A stretch of DNA of 64,000 nucleotides, from the NCBI GenBank assembly GCA_045541495.1, contig JAZQJE010000044.1, forward strand, positions 22,939-86,938, given 5' to 3'. The DNA comes from RGIG3009 sp045541495 (GTDB taxonomy: Bacteria; Bacillota; Clostridia; Oscillospirales; Acutalibacteraceae). The stretch's first letter is position 1; every line of letters starts with the position of its first letter. This document shows positions 23,902 through 32,158 of the stretch, piece after piece. The notes beneath the pieces were generated by a model that was not told the origin of the DNA, searched no databases, and saw only the letters and a list, made by a program, of their open reading frames with translations. The translations under genes and the position numbers were made by a program.

Positions 23902-25061
23902 CAAAAGCCTTGATCCGTTTGTTTGTTCCCAACCCCCATAACACGAACGATCACAAAGTGCGCTATGCCTACGGCCGCTTAGCCGGTGCCGCCGGTATCG
24001 TCGCCAACGCCCTGTTATTTGCGAGCAAACTGCTGATCGGGTGGCTGGGGGGCAGTGTCGCCATTGTTGCCGATGCGTTCAACAATCTGTCCGATACGGG
24101 CTCGTCCGTGGTAACGTTGATCGGGTTTAAACTGTCGTCCGCCCCCGCGGACGAAGAACACCCTTTCGGTCACGGACGGGTGGAATACCTGTCGGCGTTA
24201 TCGGTGGCGGTCCTTATCATGTTAGCGGGCTTCGAATTGGCCAAATCGGCCATCGAAAAAATCCTGCATCCCGCCGCTGACGAGAGTTCGTGGATCACGG
24301 TCGCTTTGTTAGCAGCAGCCATGCTGGTGAAACTGTGGATGTCCTTATTTAATCGCCATATCGGTACGCTGATCCGCTCTGATGCCTTGGCGGCTTCCGC
24401 CACCGACAGCCGCAACGACGTGATTTGTACGGGTGTTGTGTTGTTGTCCACATTGGTATCCTTGGTGTGGAACATCAACATCGACGGTTATGTGGGCTTA
24501 GCGGTGGCATTGTTCGTGGCATGGTCGGGGTTTGCCATCTTGCGGGAGACCATTTCGCCGCTGTTGGGCGAAGCGCCCGACCCTGCGCTGGTGGAAGGCA
24601 TCCGTTCCATCGTTTTGGCGCAGGAGGGGATCGTGGGGATCCACGACCTGATCGTGCACAATTACGGCCCCGGTCGTTGTATCGTATCACTGCATGCGGA
24701 AGTCCCCGCCCATGAGGACATGTTGCGCAGTCACGAACTGATTGACACCGTGGAACAACAACTGTGCCGTGAACTGAATATCATCGCCTGTATTCACATG
24801 GACCCTGTGGATACGCAAGACGAACGGGTGGGAACGCTGAAATTGTTGACCCAAACCGTATTGGAAGACATGGACCCTCGGCTGAGTTTTCACGATTTCC
24901 GTGTGGTCTTCGGCGAAAACCGTATTAATGTGATCTGCGACGTAGTAGTCCCCTTCGGTTATGCCGAGAAAACGGACATACAGGGCGAACTGCAACGCCG
25001 TTTACAGATCACCGACCCTCGCTTGTGCGCCGTGATCACCACGGAACACAGCTATGTATAA
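23895..25061 (+). CDS. Cation diffusion facilitator (CDF) metal exporter
   Basis: 388 aa. Six-helix CDF domain: SVAIVADAFNNLSDTGSSVVTLIGF with the metal-site Asp pair, HPFGHGRVEYLSAL, then SDALAASATDSRNDVICTGVVL (second Asp site), and a cytosolic cupredoxin-like C-terminal domain that is longer than usual (about 170 residues, with VHNYGPGRCIVSLHAEVP). It exports Zn, Mn or Fe by proton exchange; which metal cannot be assigned. Overlaps both neighbouring genes by 7-8 nt, so an operon. Confidence 0.92.
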   Translation: MLTKALIRLFVPNPHNTNDHKVRYAYGRLAGAAGIVANALLFASKLLIGWLGGSVAIVADAFNNLSDTGSSVVTLIGFKLSSAPADEEHPFGHGRVEYLSALSVAVLIMLAGFELAKSAIEKILHPAADESSWITVALLAAAMLVKLWMSLFNRHIGTLIRSDALAASATDSRNDVICTGVVLLSTLVSLVWNINIDGYVGLAVALFVAWSGFAILRETISPLLGEAPDPALVEGIRSIVLAQEGIVGIHDLIVHNYGPGRCIVSLHAEVPAHEDMLRSHELIDTVEQQLCRELNIIACIHMDPVDTQDERVGTLKLLTQTVLEDMDPRLSFHDFRVVFGENRINVICDVVVPFGYAEKTDIQGELQRRLQITDPRLCAVITTEHSYV

Positions 25062-25965
25062 GCGTATGGCAGGATATATTATTTATAACGGATTTTGGAA
25101 CGCCGCGCCCTCTGACCCCGTGCGGCGGCTGACGGCCGCCGCGGCGAAACGGGCCGTGACGTTAACGCCTGTTCCCAACACGGCTTGTTTGATACAACAA
25201 GCACCCACAGTGGCGGTGTCCGTCAACGGACAAGTGCTCACCAACGCCGACTTCGCGTTGTTTTGGGATAAAGATACCCGTCTCGCCGCCGCTTTGGAAG
25301 GGTGCGGTTTGCGGTTATATAACGCTGCCGCGGCGGTAGCGGCTTGTGATGACAAAAGCGAGACCCATCGGTTGCTTGCCGCTCACGGAATCTCCATGCC
25401 CCGCACCTTTTTAGCACCCATGACCTACACAGAGGTAACCCCCGCCGCCGAGGCGTTTTTGTGCGCCGCGGAACAGGCGTTAGGTTATCCGCTGGTGGTG
25501 AAGGAATGTTACGGCTCTTTCGGGAAACAGGTGTATCTGGCACAAAACGGGGATGACTTGCGGCGGTATGCCTACGGCATGGGACCCAAAGCCTTTTTGT
25601 TGCAAGAATTTGTGGAAGCTTCGGCGGGGGAAGATACCCGCTTGTATATGGTGGGGGATCGGGTAGCTGCCGCCATCCGTCGCCGTTCAACGGAAGATTT
25701 CCGCGCTAATGTGGAATTGGGTGGCACGGCAACACCTTATATGCCCACCGAACAGGAAATCGCCTTAGCACAAACCTGTCTAAAGGTATTGGGATTGACG
25801 TTCGGTGCCGTGGATCTGTTGCACGATCACGACGGTGCCCCTTTGGTATGTGAAGTGAATTCCAACGCCTATATGGCGGGACTTATTGCGGGCACGGGCG
25901 TGGATGTGGCGCAGTGTATTATCGATCATGTTTTGGAAAAGGAGAAAACGGTGTGGAAGACTTAA
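25054..25965 (+). CDS. ATP-grasp ligase, RimK-like
   Basis: 303 aa. ATP-grasp features: YPLVVKECYGSFGKQVYLA (nucleotide-binding lysine and glycine loop), AFLLQEFVEASAGEDTRLYMVGDRVAAAIRRRS, and the metal-binding end GAVDLLHDHDGAPLVCEVNSNAYMAGL with Asp and Glu-x-Asn. This matches the RimK/LysX-like alpha-L-glutamate ligase group, which joins amino acids to a peptide or small molecule by an acyl-phosphate. Substrate unknown. Overlaps the CDF gene by 8 nt and the following regulator gene by 13 nt. Confidence 0.83.
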   Translation: MYKRMAGYIIYNGFWNAAPSDPVRRLTAAAAKRAVTLTPVPNTACLIQQAPTVAVSVNGQVLTNADFALFWDKDTRLAAALEGCGLRLYNAAAAVAACDDKSETHRLLAAHGISMPRTFLAPMTYTEVTPAAEAFLCAAEQALGYPLVVKECYGSFGKQVYLAQNGDDLRRYAYGMGPKAFLLQEFVEASAGEDTRLYMVGDRVAAAIRRRSTEDFRANVELGGTATPYMPTEQEIALAQTCLKVLGLTFGAVDLLHDHDGAPLVCEVNSNAYMAGLIAGTGVDVAQCIIDHVLEKEKTVWKT

Positions 25966-26543
25966 AAGTGGTATTTGCCAGCAATCTTATTCGGCTACGC
26001 ACCGAGGCGGGCCTCACTCAAGTCCAGTTGGCGGAAAAACTCAACTATTCCGATAAATCCGTTTCCAAATGGGAACGGGGAGAAGCGCTCCCCGATGTGT
26101 TGGTGGTCAAAACCATGGCGGATCTGTTCGGAGTCACGGTGGATTTTTTGCTCACCTCTCATGACGAGTGGAAAGTAGAGCCCGTGAAGACCCATATCAG
26201 CACCTCCACCATCACCACCATTGTTATGTTAGGAATCTGGACGGCGGCGTTTTTGCTGTTTGTGATCTTTTGGATGGCGGACCGTTTGCTATGGTTGATC
26301 TTGGTAGCGGCACTGCCCATCTCCCTCGTCACCTTGTTAGTACTCAACAACGTGTGGGGACGGATACGGTACAACACGTTGATCGTGTCGTTGTTGGTGC
26401 TCAGCATTTTTGGATTGTTTTATGTGATCTTCGAGCTCCAAAAACCGTGGCAGATCTTTTTGGTGGCCATTCCGTCCTTGGCCATTGTGTGGTTTAGTTT
26501 CCACATTCGCCGCAAACATAGCACGACGGATACCGACAAATAA
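25953..26543 (+). CDS. XRE-type regulator with membrane domain
   Basis: 196 aa. N-terminal HTH (NLIRLRTEAGLTQVQLAEKLNYSDKSVSKWERGEALPDVLVVKTMADLFGVTVDFLL) followed by four or five hydrophobic helices and a short basic/acidic tail. Such membrane-bound XRE proteins occur widely in Clostridia; their signals are unknown. Start is GTG at 25953, chosen because AAGGAGA lies about 10 nt upstream; the longer frame to 25914 lacks one. Last gene of the NUDIX-CDF-ligase run. Confidence 0.82.
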   Translation: MEDLKVVFASNLIRLRTEAGLTQVQLAEKLNYSDKSVSKWERGEALPDVLVVKTMADLFGVTVDFLLTSHDEWKVEPVKTHISTSTITTIVMLGIWTAAFLLFVIFWMADRLLWLILVAALPISLVTLLVLNNVWGRIRYNTLIVSLLVLSIFGLFYVIFELQKPWQIFLVAIPSLAIVWFSFHIRRKHSTTDTDK

Positions 26544-26551
26544 GGCAAGCA

Positions 26552-26584
26552 AACGCGCCTCTCTCGTCAGGAGAGAGGCGCGTT
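26552..26584 (+). terminator. Terminator of the NUDIX-CDF-ligase-XRE run
   Basis: A 14-bp stem AACGCGCCTCTCTC and complement with a 5-nt loop, followed by CTCGTTTTTG. Confidence 0.85.
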
Positions 26585-26683
26585 CTCGTTTTTGTAGAGT
26601 TCAAAACGGTGGCAGTGGATAGGTATTTTTATGGTTTTGTGATACCCTATTAGTGTTATCACATCAGAAAGGACTTTGAATCC

Positions 26684-27571
26684 ATGAGCAAGTTTATCCT
26701 CAGTTGCGCTTCCACCGCCGATTTGACCAAAGAACGGTTTGAAAGCCGCAACATTCCCTATCTGTGTTTCCGCTATCGGTTAAACGGGGTGGACTATCCC
26801 GACGATTTGGGACAAACCATGTCCATGAAAGATTTTTACAAGGCCATGGCGGCGGGCGGGGAAACATCCACGTCCCAGCCCAATATTTCCGATTACTTGG
26901 ATTTCTTTACCCCGTTTTTAGAGGCGGGACAGGATATCCTGCACATTGAACTGTCGTCAGGATTGTCGGGGGCCATCAATTCTGCCCGTAATGCGGCGGC
27001 GGTGGCGGCGGAGCGGTATCCCGACCGTAAGATCTACATCGTCGATTCCTTGGCGGCGTCTTCCGGTTTCGGTTTGCTGGTGGAAACGTTGGCGGATATG
27101 CGGGATAACGGTGCCACCATCGACGAAGTACGGGATTGGGCGGAAGAAAACAAATTGCGGGTGCATTTGTGGTTTTTCTCTACCGATCTGACTTTTTATG
27201 TAAAAGGCGGGCGCGTCACCAAAGTGTCGGGTTGGTTCGGTACACTGCTCAACATTTGTCCTCTTCTCAATATGGACGATCAAGGCCGCTTGCGCCCCCG
27301 CTTTAAGATCCGCGGTAAAGACGCGGTGATCCGCGCTATCGTGGAGAAAATGGAAGAAAACGCCGATAACGGCACCGCCTATAACGATCGGTGCTATCTG
27401 TGCCATTCCGCCTGTGAGGAGGATGCCCGCAAAGTGATCGCGTTGGTGGAAACCAAATTCCCGCAACTGAAAGGGAAAGTCGAATTGTACGATATCGGTA
27501 CCACCATCGGCAGTCACACGGGCCCTGGCACCGTCGCCCTGTTCTTCTGGGGTAAAAAACGGGAAGAGTAA
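26684..27571 (+). CDS. DegV-family fatty-acid-binding protein (first copy)
   Basis: 295 aa. DegV/FakB features: ILSCASTADLTKERFESRNI at the N-terminus, GGETSTSQPNISDYLDFF (TSQ motif), ILHIELSSGLSGAINSAR and the C-terminal GTTIGSHTGPGTVALFFWG. FakB proteins present an acyl chain to the FakA kinase for fatty-acid phosphorylation; FakA is not in this window. A second DegV protein is encoded at 29589-30434, and paralogs often differ in acyl preference. Own Shine-Dalgarno (AAAGGA). Confidence 0.92.
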   Translation: MSKFILSCASTADLTKERFESRNIPYLCFRYRLNGVDYPDDLGQTMSMKDFYKAMAAGGETSTSQPNISDYLDFFTPFLEAGQDILHIELSSGLSGAINSARNAAAVAAERYPDRKIYIVDSLAASSGFGLLVETLADMRDNGATIDEVRDWAEENKLRVHLWFFSTDLTFYVKGGRVTKVSGWFGTLLNICPLLNMDDQGRLRPRFKIRGKDAVIRAIVEKMEENADNGTAYNDRCYLCHSACEEDARKVIALVETKFPQLKGKVELYDIGTTIGSHTGPGTVALFFWGKKREE

Positions 27572-27572
27572 G

Positions 27573-27610
27573 AAAAGCACCGCAGACTTTAACAAGTCTG
27601 CGGTGCTTTT
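27573..27610. terminator. Terminator after degV copy 1
   Basis: A 17-bp perfect stem AAAAGCACCGCAGACTT and complement with TAAC loop and flanking A/T runs; it serves the plus-strand degV and probably the convergent XRE gene. Confidence 0.9.
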
Positions 27611-27626
27611 TATATGCTTAATTGAA

Positions 27627-27869
27627 TTATGGACGATCAAACAAATAATCCAAAGATACATTTAGCACTTTTGAAATGGCATCTATTTCAATGTCGGTAA
27701 TTGCCCGCTTGCCGTTTTCAATTCGGGAGATTGATCCTCTGCAAGTATATACTGCTAACAATTCCAATTTGTCGGATAATTGCTGTTGGCTCATTCCGAC
27801 AGATAGTCTTGCTTCGCGAATTCGTCTGCCAATAATATTAACTTCTTCAGAATCTAACAATCTTTTCAT
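27627..27869 (-). CDS. Small XRE-family regulator
   Basis: 80 aa, single HTH_3: NIIGRRIREARLSVGMSQQQLSDKLELLAV, GSISRIENGKRAITDIEIDAISKVLNVSLDYLFDRP. The region is visibly more AT-rich than its neighbours, and it is divergent from a SLOG-type gene with two palindromic sites between them, so it probably represses both genes. ATG at 27869 is preferred to an upstream TTG. Confidence 0.87.
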   Translation of the reverse strand: MKRLLDSEEVNIIGRRIREARLSVGMSQQQLSDKLELLAVYTCRGSISRIENGKRAITDIEIDAISKVLNVSLDYLFDRP

Positions 27870-27882
27870 AAACACACCCAAA

Positions 27883-27948
27883 TGTCTTGAATTAGGACAT
27901 TTTTAGTGTATACTGTTAATAAAAGATTTATGTCCTACTAGTAGGACA
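27883..27948. promoter_or_regulatory. Palindromic operators and promoter between XRE and SLOG genes
   Basis: TGTCCTACTAGTAGGACA at 27931-27948 is an 18-bp perfect palindrome; TGTCTTGAATTAGGACA at 27883-27899 is a degenerate copy. Between them TTGAAT, 16 nt, TATACT (27887-27914) is a plausible plus-strand promoter for the SLOG gene, so a repressor bound at either site would cover the -35 or block elongation. Confidence 0.65.
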
Positions 27949-27961
27949 AAAAGAGGCGAAA

Positions 27962-28384
27962 ATGAAAGCGTGCACTTTTTTTGGACATCGAGATACTCCG
28001 CCCAGCGTTGAACAACGATTAGTGACCACAATTCAAGATTTGATCGTAAAGGAAAAAGTGAACATTTTTTATATAGGGCATCAAGGCGCGTTTGATATGA
28101 TGGTATATCGTATTCTTCAAAAACTAAAAAAGCGGTATACTCATATTCATTATACAGTAGTGTTGGCATATATGCCACATCGAGAAATAGTTTATGAAAA
28201 TACAGTGTTGCCGGAAGGAATTGAAACGACCATCCCGCGATTAGCCATTTTGTGGCGTAATCGATGGATGGTCGAACGTGCGGATTTTGTAGTGACATAT
28301 GTTTGTCGATCGGCAGGTGGAGCAGCAACATTTGAAAAAATGGCTAAAAATATGGGAAAAAGAATAGTAGCATTATATCCGTAA
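27962..28384 (+). CDS. Small SLOG/YpsA-like protein
   Basis: 140 aa. N-terminal CTFFGHRDTP and IFYIGHQGAFDMMVYRILQKLKKRY correspond to the GHR and G-x-x-G-x-D nucleotide-binding motifs of the SLOG superfamily (YpsA/DprA/LOG-like Rossmann folds); DFVVTYVCRSAGGAATFEKMAKNMGKRIV is the C-terminal half. Such domains are thought to bind or process nucleotide ligands. The AT-rich composition and pairing with an XRE gene suggest an acquired module; function unknown. Confidence 0.72.
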   Translation: MKACTFFGHRDTPPSVEQRLVTTIQDLIVKEKVNIFYIGHQGAFDMMVYRILQKLKKRYTHIHYTVVLAYMPHREIVYENTVLPEGIETTIPRLAILWRNRWMVERADFVVTYVCRSAGGAATFEKMAKNMGKRIVALYP

Positions 28385-28394
28385 CTACGACCGC

Positions 28395-28979
28395 TTATCC
28401 CAATAAATGTTCCAGTAAAATTTTAATACCGATGGCGATGAGAACGATGCCGCCTGCGATCTGGGCACGGCGGCCGAAGCAACTGCCCGTTTTACATCCT
28501 ACCTGTACGCCTACGGTGCATACGGCAAAGGTGATAAGGGCGATGACACCTGCACACAGCAAAAAGCCCCAATCGGGTACCAACAATCCCGTGCGATCTA
28601 ACGCCATGGTGACACCTACCGCCATGGCGTCGATACTGGTGGCGATGGCCATGAGCAATAAGGTACGCCAATGGGTGGGGTCGCCGCCGCTTTCGCACTC
28701 GTCGTCACCGCGGAGCACTTCCCACAACATTTTACCGCCGATAAACGTTAGCAACCCGAAAGCGATCCAATGATCAAAGGCGACGATCTGCTTGGCAAAT
28801 AAACTTGCCACCAAATAACCGATAACGGGCATAACGCCTTGAAAGAGACTGAATGCGCCTGCGATGGTGCACGTTTGTTTCGGGGTGGCGCGCCCCAATA
28901 AAATGCCGTTGCTGATGGACACGGCAAAGGCATCGGTCGCCAAACCGATGGCCATGAGCAGTAATGTTAACCAATCCAA
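28395..28979 (-). CDS. mntP: MntP-family manganese exporter
   Basis: 194 aa, six hydrophobic helices in two repeats with the conserved Asp motifs LATDAFAVSISNG and TSIDAMAVGVTMA (Mntp/YebN family). It exports Mn2+ from the cytoplasm. The start is TTG at 28979, since GGGAGGG lies 7-8 nt before it and the family begins with a short DWLTLLLMAIGL-like stretch; the longer frame to 29102 runs through the divergent promoter region and is rejected. No yybP-ykoY-type riboswitch can be fitted into the short leader. Confidence 0.88.
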   Translation of the reverse strand: MDWLTLLLMAIGLATDAFAVSISNGILLGRATPKQTCTIAGAFSLFQGVMPVIGYLVASLFAKQIVAFDHWIAFGLLTFIGGKMLWEVLRGDDECESGGDPTHWRTLLLMAIATSIDAMAVGVTMALDRTGLLVPDWGFLLCAGVIALITFAVCTVGVQVGCKTGSCFGRRAQIAGGIVLIAIGIKILLEHLLG

Positions 28980-29050
28980 GAAGAATCCCTCCCGCCAAAC
29001 ATGGTTTTCAGTATACACCCGAACAATATTCCTGTCAACCGATAAAGGGG

Positions 29051-29100
29051 TTGACATTTGAAGCGGGATGCTGTATGCTGGGAGAAGTTGAAAACTCAAC
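29051..29100 (+). promoter_or_regulatory. Promoter and palindrome ahead of the MarR gene
   Basis: TTGACA (29051-29056), 17-nt spacer, TATGCT (29074-29079). GTTGAAAACTCAAC at 29087-29100 is a short inverted repeat just downstream of the expected start of transcription and could be the MarR autoregulatory site. Confidence 0.65.
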
Positions 29101-29122
29101 ATCTAGAAAGGAGACGGTCGGT

Positions 29123-29575
29123 TTGATCGATCGGTTTGAGCGATTTTCTCTGGCGATTGCGGAAATATCCCGACACTGGCATAAGTTGGCAGCGGAGGAA
29201 ATGGGCAAATACGGGTTGAAAGGCCCTCACGCGGTGTATTTGATCACCCTGTATCGTTATGCAAAAGGTGTGACGGCTCCGCAACTTTGCGAACTTTGCG
29301 GGAAAGATAAATCCGATGTATCCCGCATGATGTCGATTATGGAAGAAAAGGGTCTTGTGATCAAAGAGGGATCTTTTCAAAATCGGTATCGGGGATCGCT
29401 GAAACTGACAGAGGAAGGGAAGCGGGCCGCCCAACATGTTTGCGGACGGGCGGTATTGGCGGTGGAGATCGCCGGACGGGGGTTGACCGACGAGGCGCGG
29501 GGGATCTTTTATGAAACCTTGGAACGGATCGCCGCCAATCTGCGAGAAATGAGTAAAGAAGGGTTACCCGAATAA
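29123..29575 (+). CDS. MarR-family regulator
   Basis: 150 aa winged-helix regulator: LAEEMGKYGLKGPHAVYLITLYRYAKGVTAPQLCELCGKDKSDVSRMMSIMEEKGLVIKE then the wing NRYRGSLKLTEEGKRAAQHV. TTG start at 29123 fits AAGGAG 9 nt upstream. It precedes degV copy 2 by 13 nt and probably forms a two-gene operon, which hints at control of lipid-related genes; FabT of other Firmicutes is a MarR regulator of fatty acid synthesis, but that link is not shown here. Confidence 0.87.
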   Translation: MIDRFERFSLAIAEISRHWHKLAAEEMGKYGLKGPHAVYLITLYRYAKGVTAPQLCELCGKDKSDVSRMMSIMEEKGLVIKEGSFQNRYRGSLKLTEEGKRAAQHVCGRAVLAVEIAGRGLTDEARGIFYETLERIAANLREMSKEGLPE

Positions 29576-29588
29576 AGGAGGACTATGT

Positions 29589-30434
29589 ATGAGTGTACGG
29601 ATTGTTGTGGATTCTACGGTGGATTTGATACCGCAGATCAAGGATCGGTTTGCGGTGGTGCCGTTGACGGTGCATTTCGGCGAGGAAGAATATATCGACG
29701 GCGTGACCATCGATCACAAGACATTTTACGAAAAACTGATTGAGAGCGATGTGCTGCCCAGCACCAGTCAGGCGACTCCCGCGGCGTTTGCAAAAGTGTA
29801 TGAAGAAGTGGCCGCCGCAGGCGACAGTGCCGTGGTGATCACCCTTTCCTCGAAACTGTCGGGCACTTATCAAAGCGCAGTGATCGCGGCGGAAGATTAT
29901 GATAATATATATGTGGTGGACAGTAATTCTGCGGCCATCGGTTCGGGCATTTTAGCGGAACTGGCGTTACAGATGGTGGACAGCGGTATGGATGCCGCCG
30001 CTATTGCCGAGAGGCTGACCGAAGAACGGGAGAAGATTTGTCTGATCGCGTTGGTGGACACCCTCGAATATTTGCAGCGGGGCGGTCGTCTTTCCAAGAT
30101 GGCGGCGTTTGCAGGAGGCTTGTTATCCATTAAACCCGTTATCACCTTACAAGACGGCGCGATAGCGGTGTTGGGAAAGGCCCGCGGTTCCAAACAAGGA
30201 AACAATCTACTGGTGACCGAGATCGAAAAGGCGGGTGGCGTAGATTTTTCAAAGCCGGTCTTGCTCGGCTATACGGGACTTACGGATGTACTGTTGCAAA
30301 AATATATTGAGGACAGCGAAATGCTATGGAAGTTTGGCACCGATGATCTGCACACCACAGTAGTGGGCAGTGTGATCGGCACGCACGCCGGACCCGGCGC
30401 CATCGCCGTCACCTTTTTCAAAAAAGACATATGA
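29589..30434 (+). CDS. DegV-family fatty-acid-binding protein (second copy)
   Basis: 281 aa with full DegV pattern: VRIVVDSTVDLIPQIKDRF, PLTVHFGEEEYIDGVTIDHKTFYEKL, STSQATPAAFAKVYEE, VITLSSKLSGTYQSA and TVVGSVIGTHAGPGAIAVTFFKK. Role as for other FakB proteins: carrying a fatty acid for phosphorylation by FakA. Cotranscribed with the MarR gene; AAAGGAGGA upstream. More typical of the family than copy 1. Confidence 0.93.
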   Translation: MSVRIVVDSTVDLIPQIKDRFAVVPLTVHFGEEEYIDGVTIDHKTFYEKLIESDVLPSTSQATPAAFAKVYEEVAAAGDSAVVITLSSKLSGTYQSAVIAAEDYDNIYVVDSNSAAIGSGILAELALQMVDSGMDAAAIAERLTEEREKICLIALVDTLEYLQRGGRLSKMAAFAGGLLSIKPVITLQDGAIAVLGKARGSKQGNNLLVTEIEKAGGVDFSKPVLLGYTGLTDVLLQKYIEDSEMLWKFGTDDLHTTVVGSVIGTHAGPGAIAVTFFKKDI

Positions 30435-30435
30435 G

Positions 30436-30475
30436 AAAGGCCGCCCGATTCCTTGCGGAATCGGGCGGTCTTTTT
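30436..30475. terminator. Terminator between degV copy 2 and uracil permease
   Basis: A stem of about 17 bp (AAAGGCCGCCCGATTCC pairing with GGAATCGGGCGGTCTTT, one G-T pair) with TTGC loop and TTTTT tail; it lies between convergent genes. Confidence 0.88.
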
Positions 30476-30483
30476 CATTTAAA

Positions 30484-31848
30484 TTATTCGTCGCTGCCTT
30501 TGCTGAGCATGAGGTTTGCCAAGATACCGAGGATCAGGGCGCAGGCGATGGTGGTCAGGGTGACGGCACCGAATGAAACCGTCAAACCGCCGATACCGGT
30601 GATGAGGATGACCGAAGCCACAAACAGGTTTTTGTTGGCTTCCAGATTGACTTTTTGGATCATCTTCAAACCGCTGACGGCGATGAAACCATACAGTGCC
30701 ATGCACACACCGCCCATGACACAGGACGGAATGGAGTTGACGAACGCCACAAAGGGGTTCACAAAGGAAATAATGATGGCACCGATGGCGGCAGCGATGA
30801 TGGTGACCACGGAAGCATTGCCGGTGATAGCCACGCAACCCACGGATTCGCCGTAGGTGGTGTTGGGGCAACCGCCGAAGAACGCGCCAGCCATGGAGCC
30901 GATACCGTCACCAAGCAAGGTGCGGTGCAGGCCGGGATCGGTGAGCAGATCCTTTTCGATGATGGAGGAGATGTTTTTGTGGTCAGCCAAATGTTCAGCA
31001 AAGACCACGAACGCCACGGGCAAGTATGCCACGGCGACGGTAGCGATGTAAGCGCCGTCGACCTCTTTGATGCCTTTGATGGCGGTGAGGAAGGTGAAGT
31101 CGGGCATGCTGATGAAGGTGTTGAGCGTAACACCGTCCGCTACCAAGGCTTTGAACGAGTTAAAGCTGATAACTTTCAGCGCGTCGATACCGGCGGCGTT
31201 GCCGATCACGGTGAAGATCAGCGCCACGGCATAACCGGCGAGGATACCAATGATGAACGGAATGAGTTTCATCATTTTTTTACCGTAGGTGGAAGCCAGC
31301 ATGGTGACTGCCAAAGTGACCAGACCGCAGATGATGGCGATCTTGGAATCGCCGCCGGCGGGAGCGGTCTGCAGGTCACCGATGGCGTTGCCCGCCAAGG
31401 ACAGACCGATGATGGCAACGGTGGGACCGATGACCACGGCGGGCATCAGTTTATTGATCCAGTTAACACCCGCAAATTTTACGATAGCGGCGATGACCAC
31501 ATACACCAGGCCCGCGAATACGGCACCCAGAATGAGGCCTACATACCCCGCTTGAGCGGAGACCGCGCCGGCAAAAGCCGCCGCCATAGAGCCTAAGAAG
31601 GCGAAAGAAGAGCCAAGGAATACCGGGCTTTTCGCTTTGGTGAACAGTACGTACACCAGCGTGCCCACACCGGCACCAAAAAGTGCGGCGGCGGTGCTCA
31701 TGGCATCGTCACCCGTGAGGCCGGCTTTACCGTTAGTGATGACCGGCACGACCAAGGTAGCCGCCATGATGGCGAGCAACTGCTGGATCGCGAACACGAT
31801 CAGCTGGCCGAACTTGGGTTTGTCAGAGATTCCGTAGACAAGTTTCAA
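30484..31848 (-). CDS. uraA: Uracil/xanthine permease (NCS2 family, UraA-like)
   Basis: 454 aa. KLVYGISDKPKFGQLIVFAIQQLLAIMAATLVVPVI at the N-terminus, VAYLPVAFVVFAEHLADHKNISSIIEKDLL (conserved acidic substrate site region), and GDGIGSMAGAFFGGCPNTTYGESVGCVAITGNASV are those of UraA/PyrP. It imports uracil by proton symport across the inner membrane. TTG start at 31848 is chosen: AGGGGG lies 9 nt upstream and the family begins with this sequence; the 37 residues added by the longer frame have no family match. Confidence 0.92.
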   Translation of the reverse strand: MKLVYGISDKPKFGQLIVFAIQQLLAIMAATLVVPVITNGKAGLTGDDAMSTAAALFGAGVGTLVYVLFTKAKSPVFLGSSFAFLGSMAAAFAGAVSAQAGYVGLILGAVFAGLVYVVIAAIVKFAGVNWINKLMPAVVIGPTVAIIGLSLAGNAIGDLQTAPAGGDSKIAIICGLVTLAVTMLASTYGKKMMKLIPFIIGILAGYAVALIFTVIGNAAGIDALKVISFNSFKALVADGVTLNTFISMPDFTFLTAIKGIKEVDGAYIATVAVAYLPVAFVVFAEHLADHKNISSIIEKDLLTDPGLHRTLLGDGIGSMAGAFFGGCPNTTYGESVGCVAITGNASVVTIIAAAIGAIIISFVNPFVAFVNSIPSCVMGGVCMALYGFIAVSGLKMIQKVNLEANKNLFVASVILITGIGGLTVSFGAVTLTTIACALILGILANLMLSKGSDE

Positions 31849-31917
31849 GATGATTGACCCCCTAAACATATTTTTATATTCCACACTTCCCGCGGGAAGC
31901 GCATCATATACGGACAT

Positions 31918-31944
31918 AAAAAAATCCTGCACGGAAGATACAGG
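31918..31944 (-). terminator. Terminator-like hairpin at the start of the uracil permease leader
   Basis: On the minus strand CCTGTATCTTCCGTGCAGG can form a 7-bp stem with two or three G-U pairs and a 5-nt loop, followed by A and seven T. It begins about ten nucleotides after the expected transcription start, so it could act as an attenuator. The stem is weak, so this is tentative. Confidence 0.4.
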
Positions 31945-31959
31945 CCTAAAACTGCCCAA

Positions 31960-31988
31960 ATTATATCATGAAACGGGCATATTGTAAA
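31960..31988 (-). promoter_or_regulatory. Promoter of the uracil permease gene
   Basis: TTTACA, 17-nt spacer, TATAAT on the minus strand, about 110 nt ahead of the start codon. Confidence 0.75.
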
Positions 31989-32032
31989 GAGAATTTGCGG
32001 AAAAAACTCACTTTTTGTCGAAGTTGCACGAG

Positions 32033-32145
32033 AATGAATATTTTGTATAAAAATGAATAAATATTCATTCAAAAAGTCCTTGACAAGGGGTATATAAGAG
32101 CGTATAATACGGAATATCAACAATGAAATTGAATATTTATTCACG
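32033..32145. promoter_or_regulatory. ArgR boxes of the arginine operon
   Basis: AATGAATAAATATTCATT at 32052-32069 fits the 18-bp ARG-box consensus at every position; ATTGAATATTTATTCACG at 32128-32145 fits all but one and overlaps the leader up to the Shine-Dalgarno of argG; a weaker box is at 32033-32050. They bracket the promoter, as expected for repression by an arginine-bound ArgR hexamer. No argR gene is in the window. Confidence 0.85.
32080..32108 (+). promoter_or_regulatory. Promoter of the arginine operon
   Basis: TTGACA (32080-32085), 17-nt spacer, TATAAT (32103-32108): full consensus at both elements, 50 nt ahead of argG. Confidence 0.88.
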
Positions 32146-32158
32146 GAGGCGTGTAACA

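Noticed and set aside
28980..29102. Longer N-terminus for MntP
   Set aside because: The added residues cover the divergent promoter and lack family similarity; TTG at 28979 has the ribosome site.
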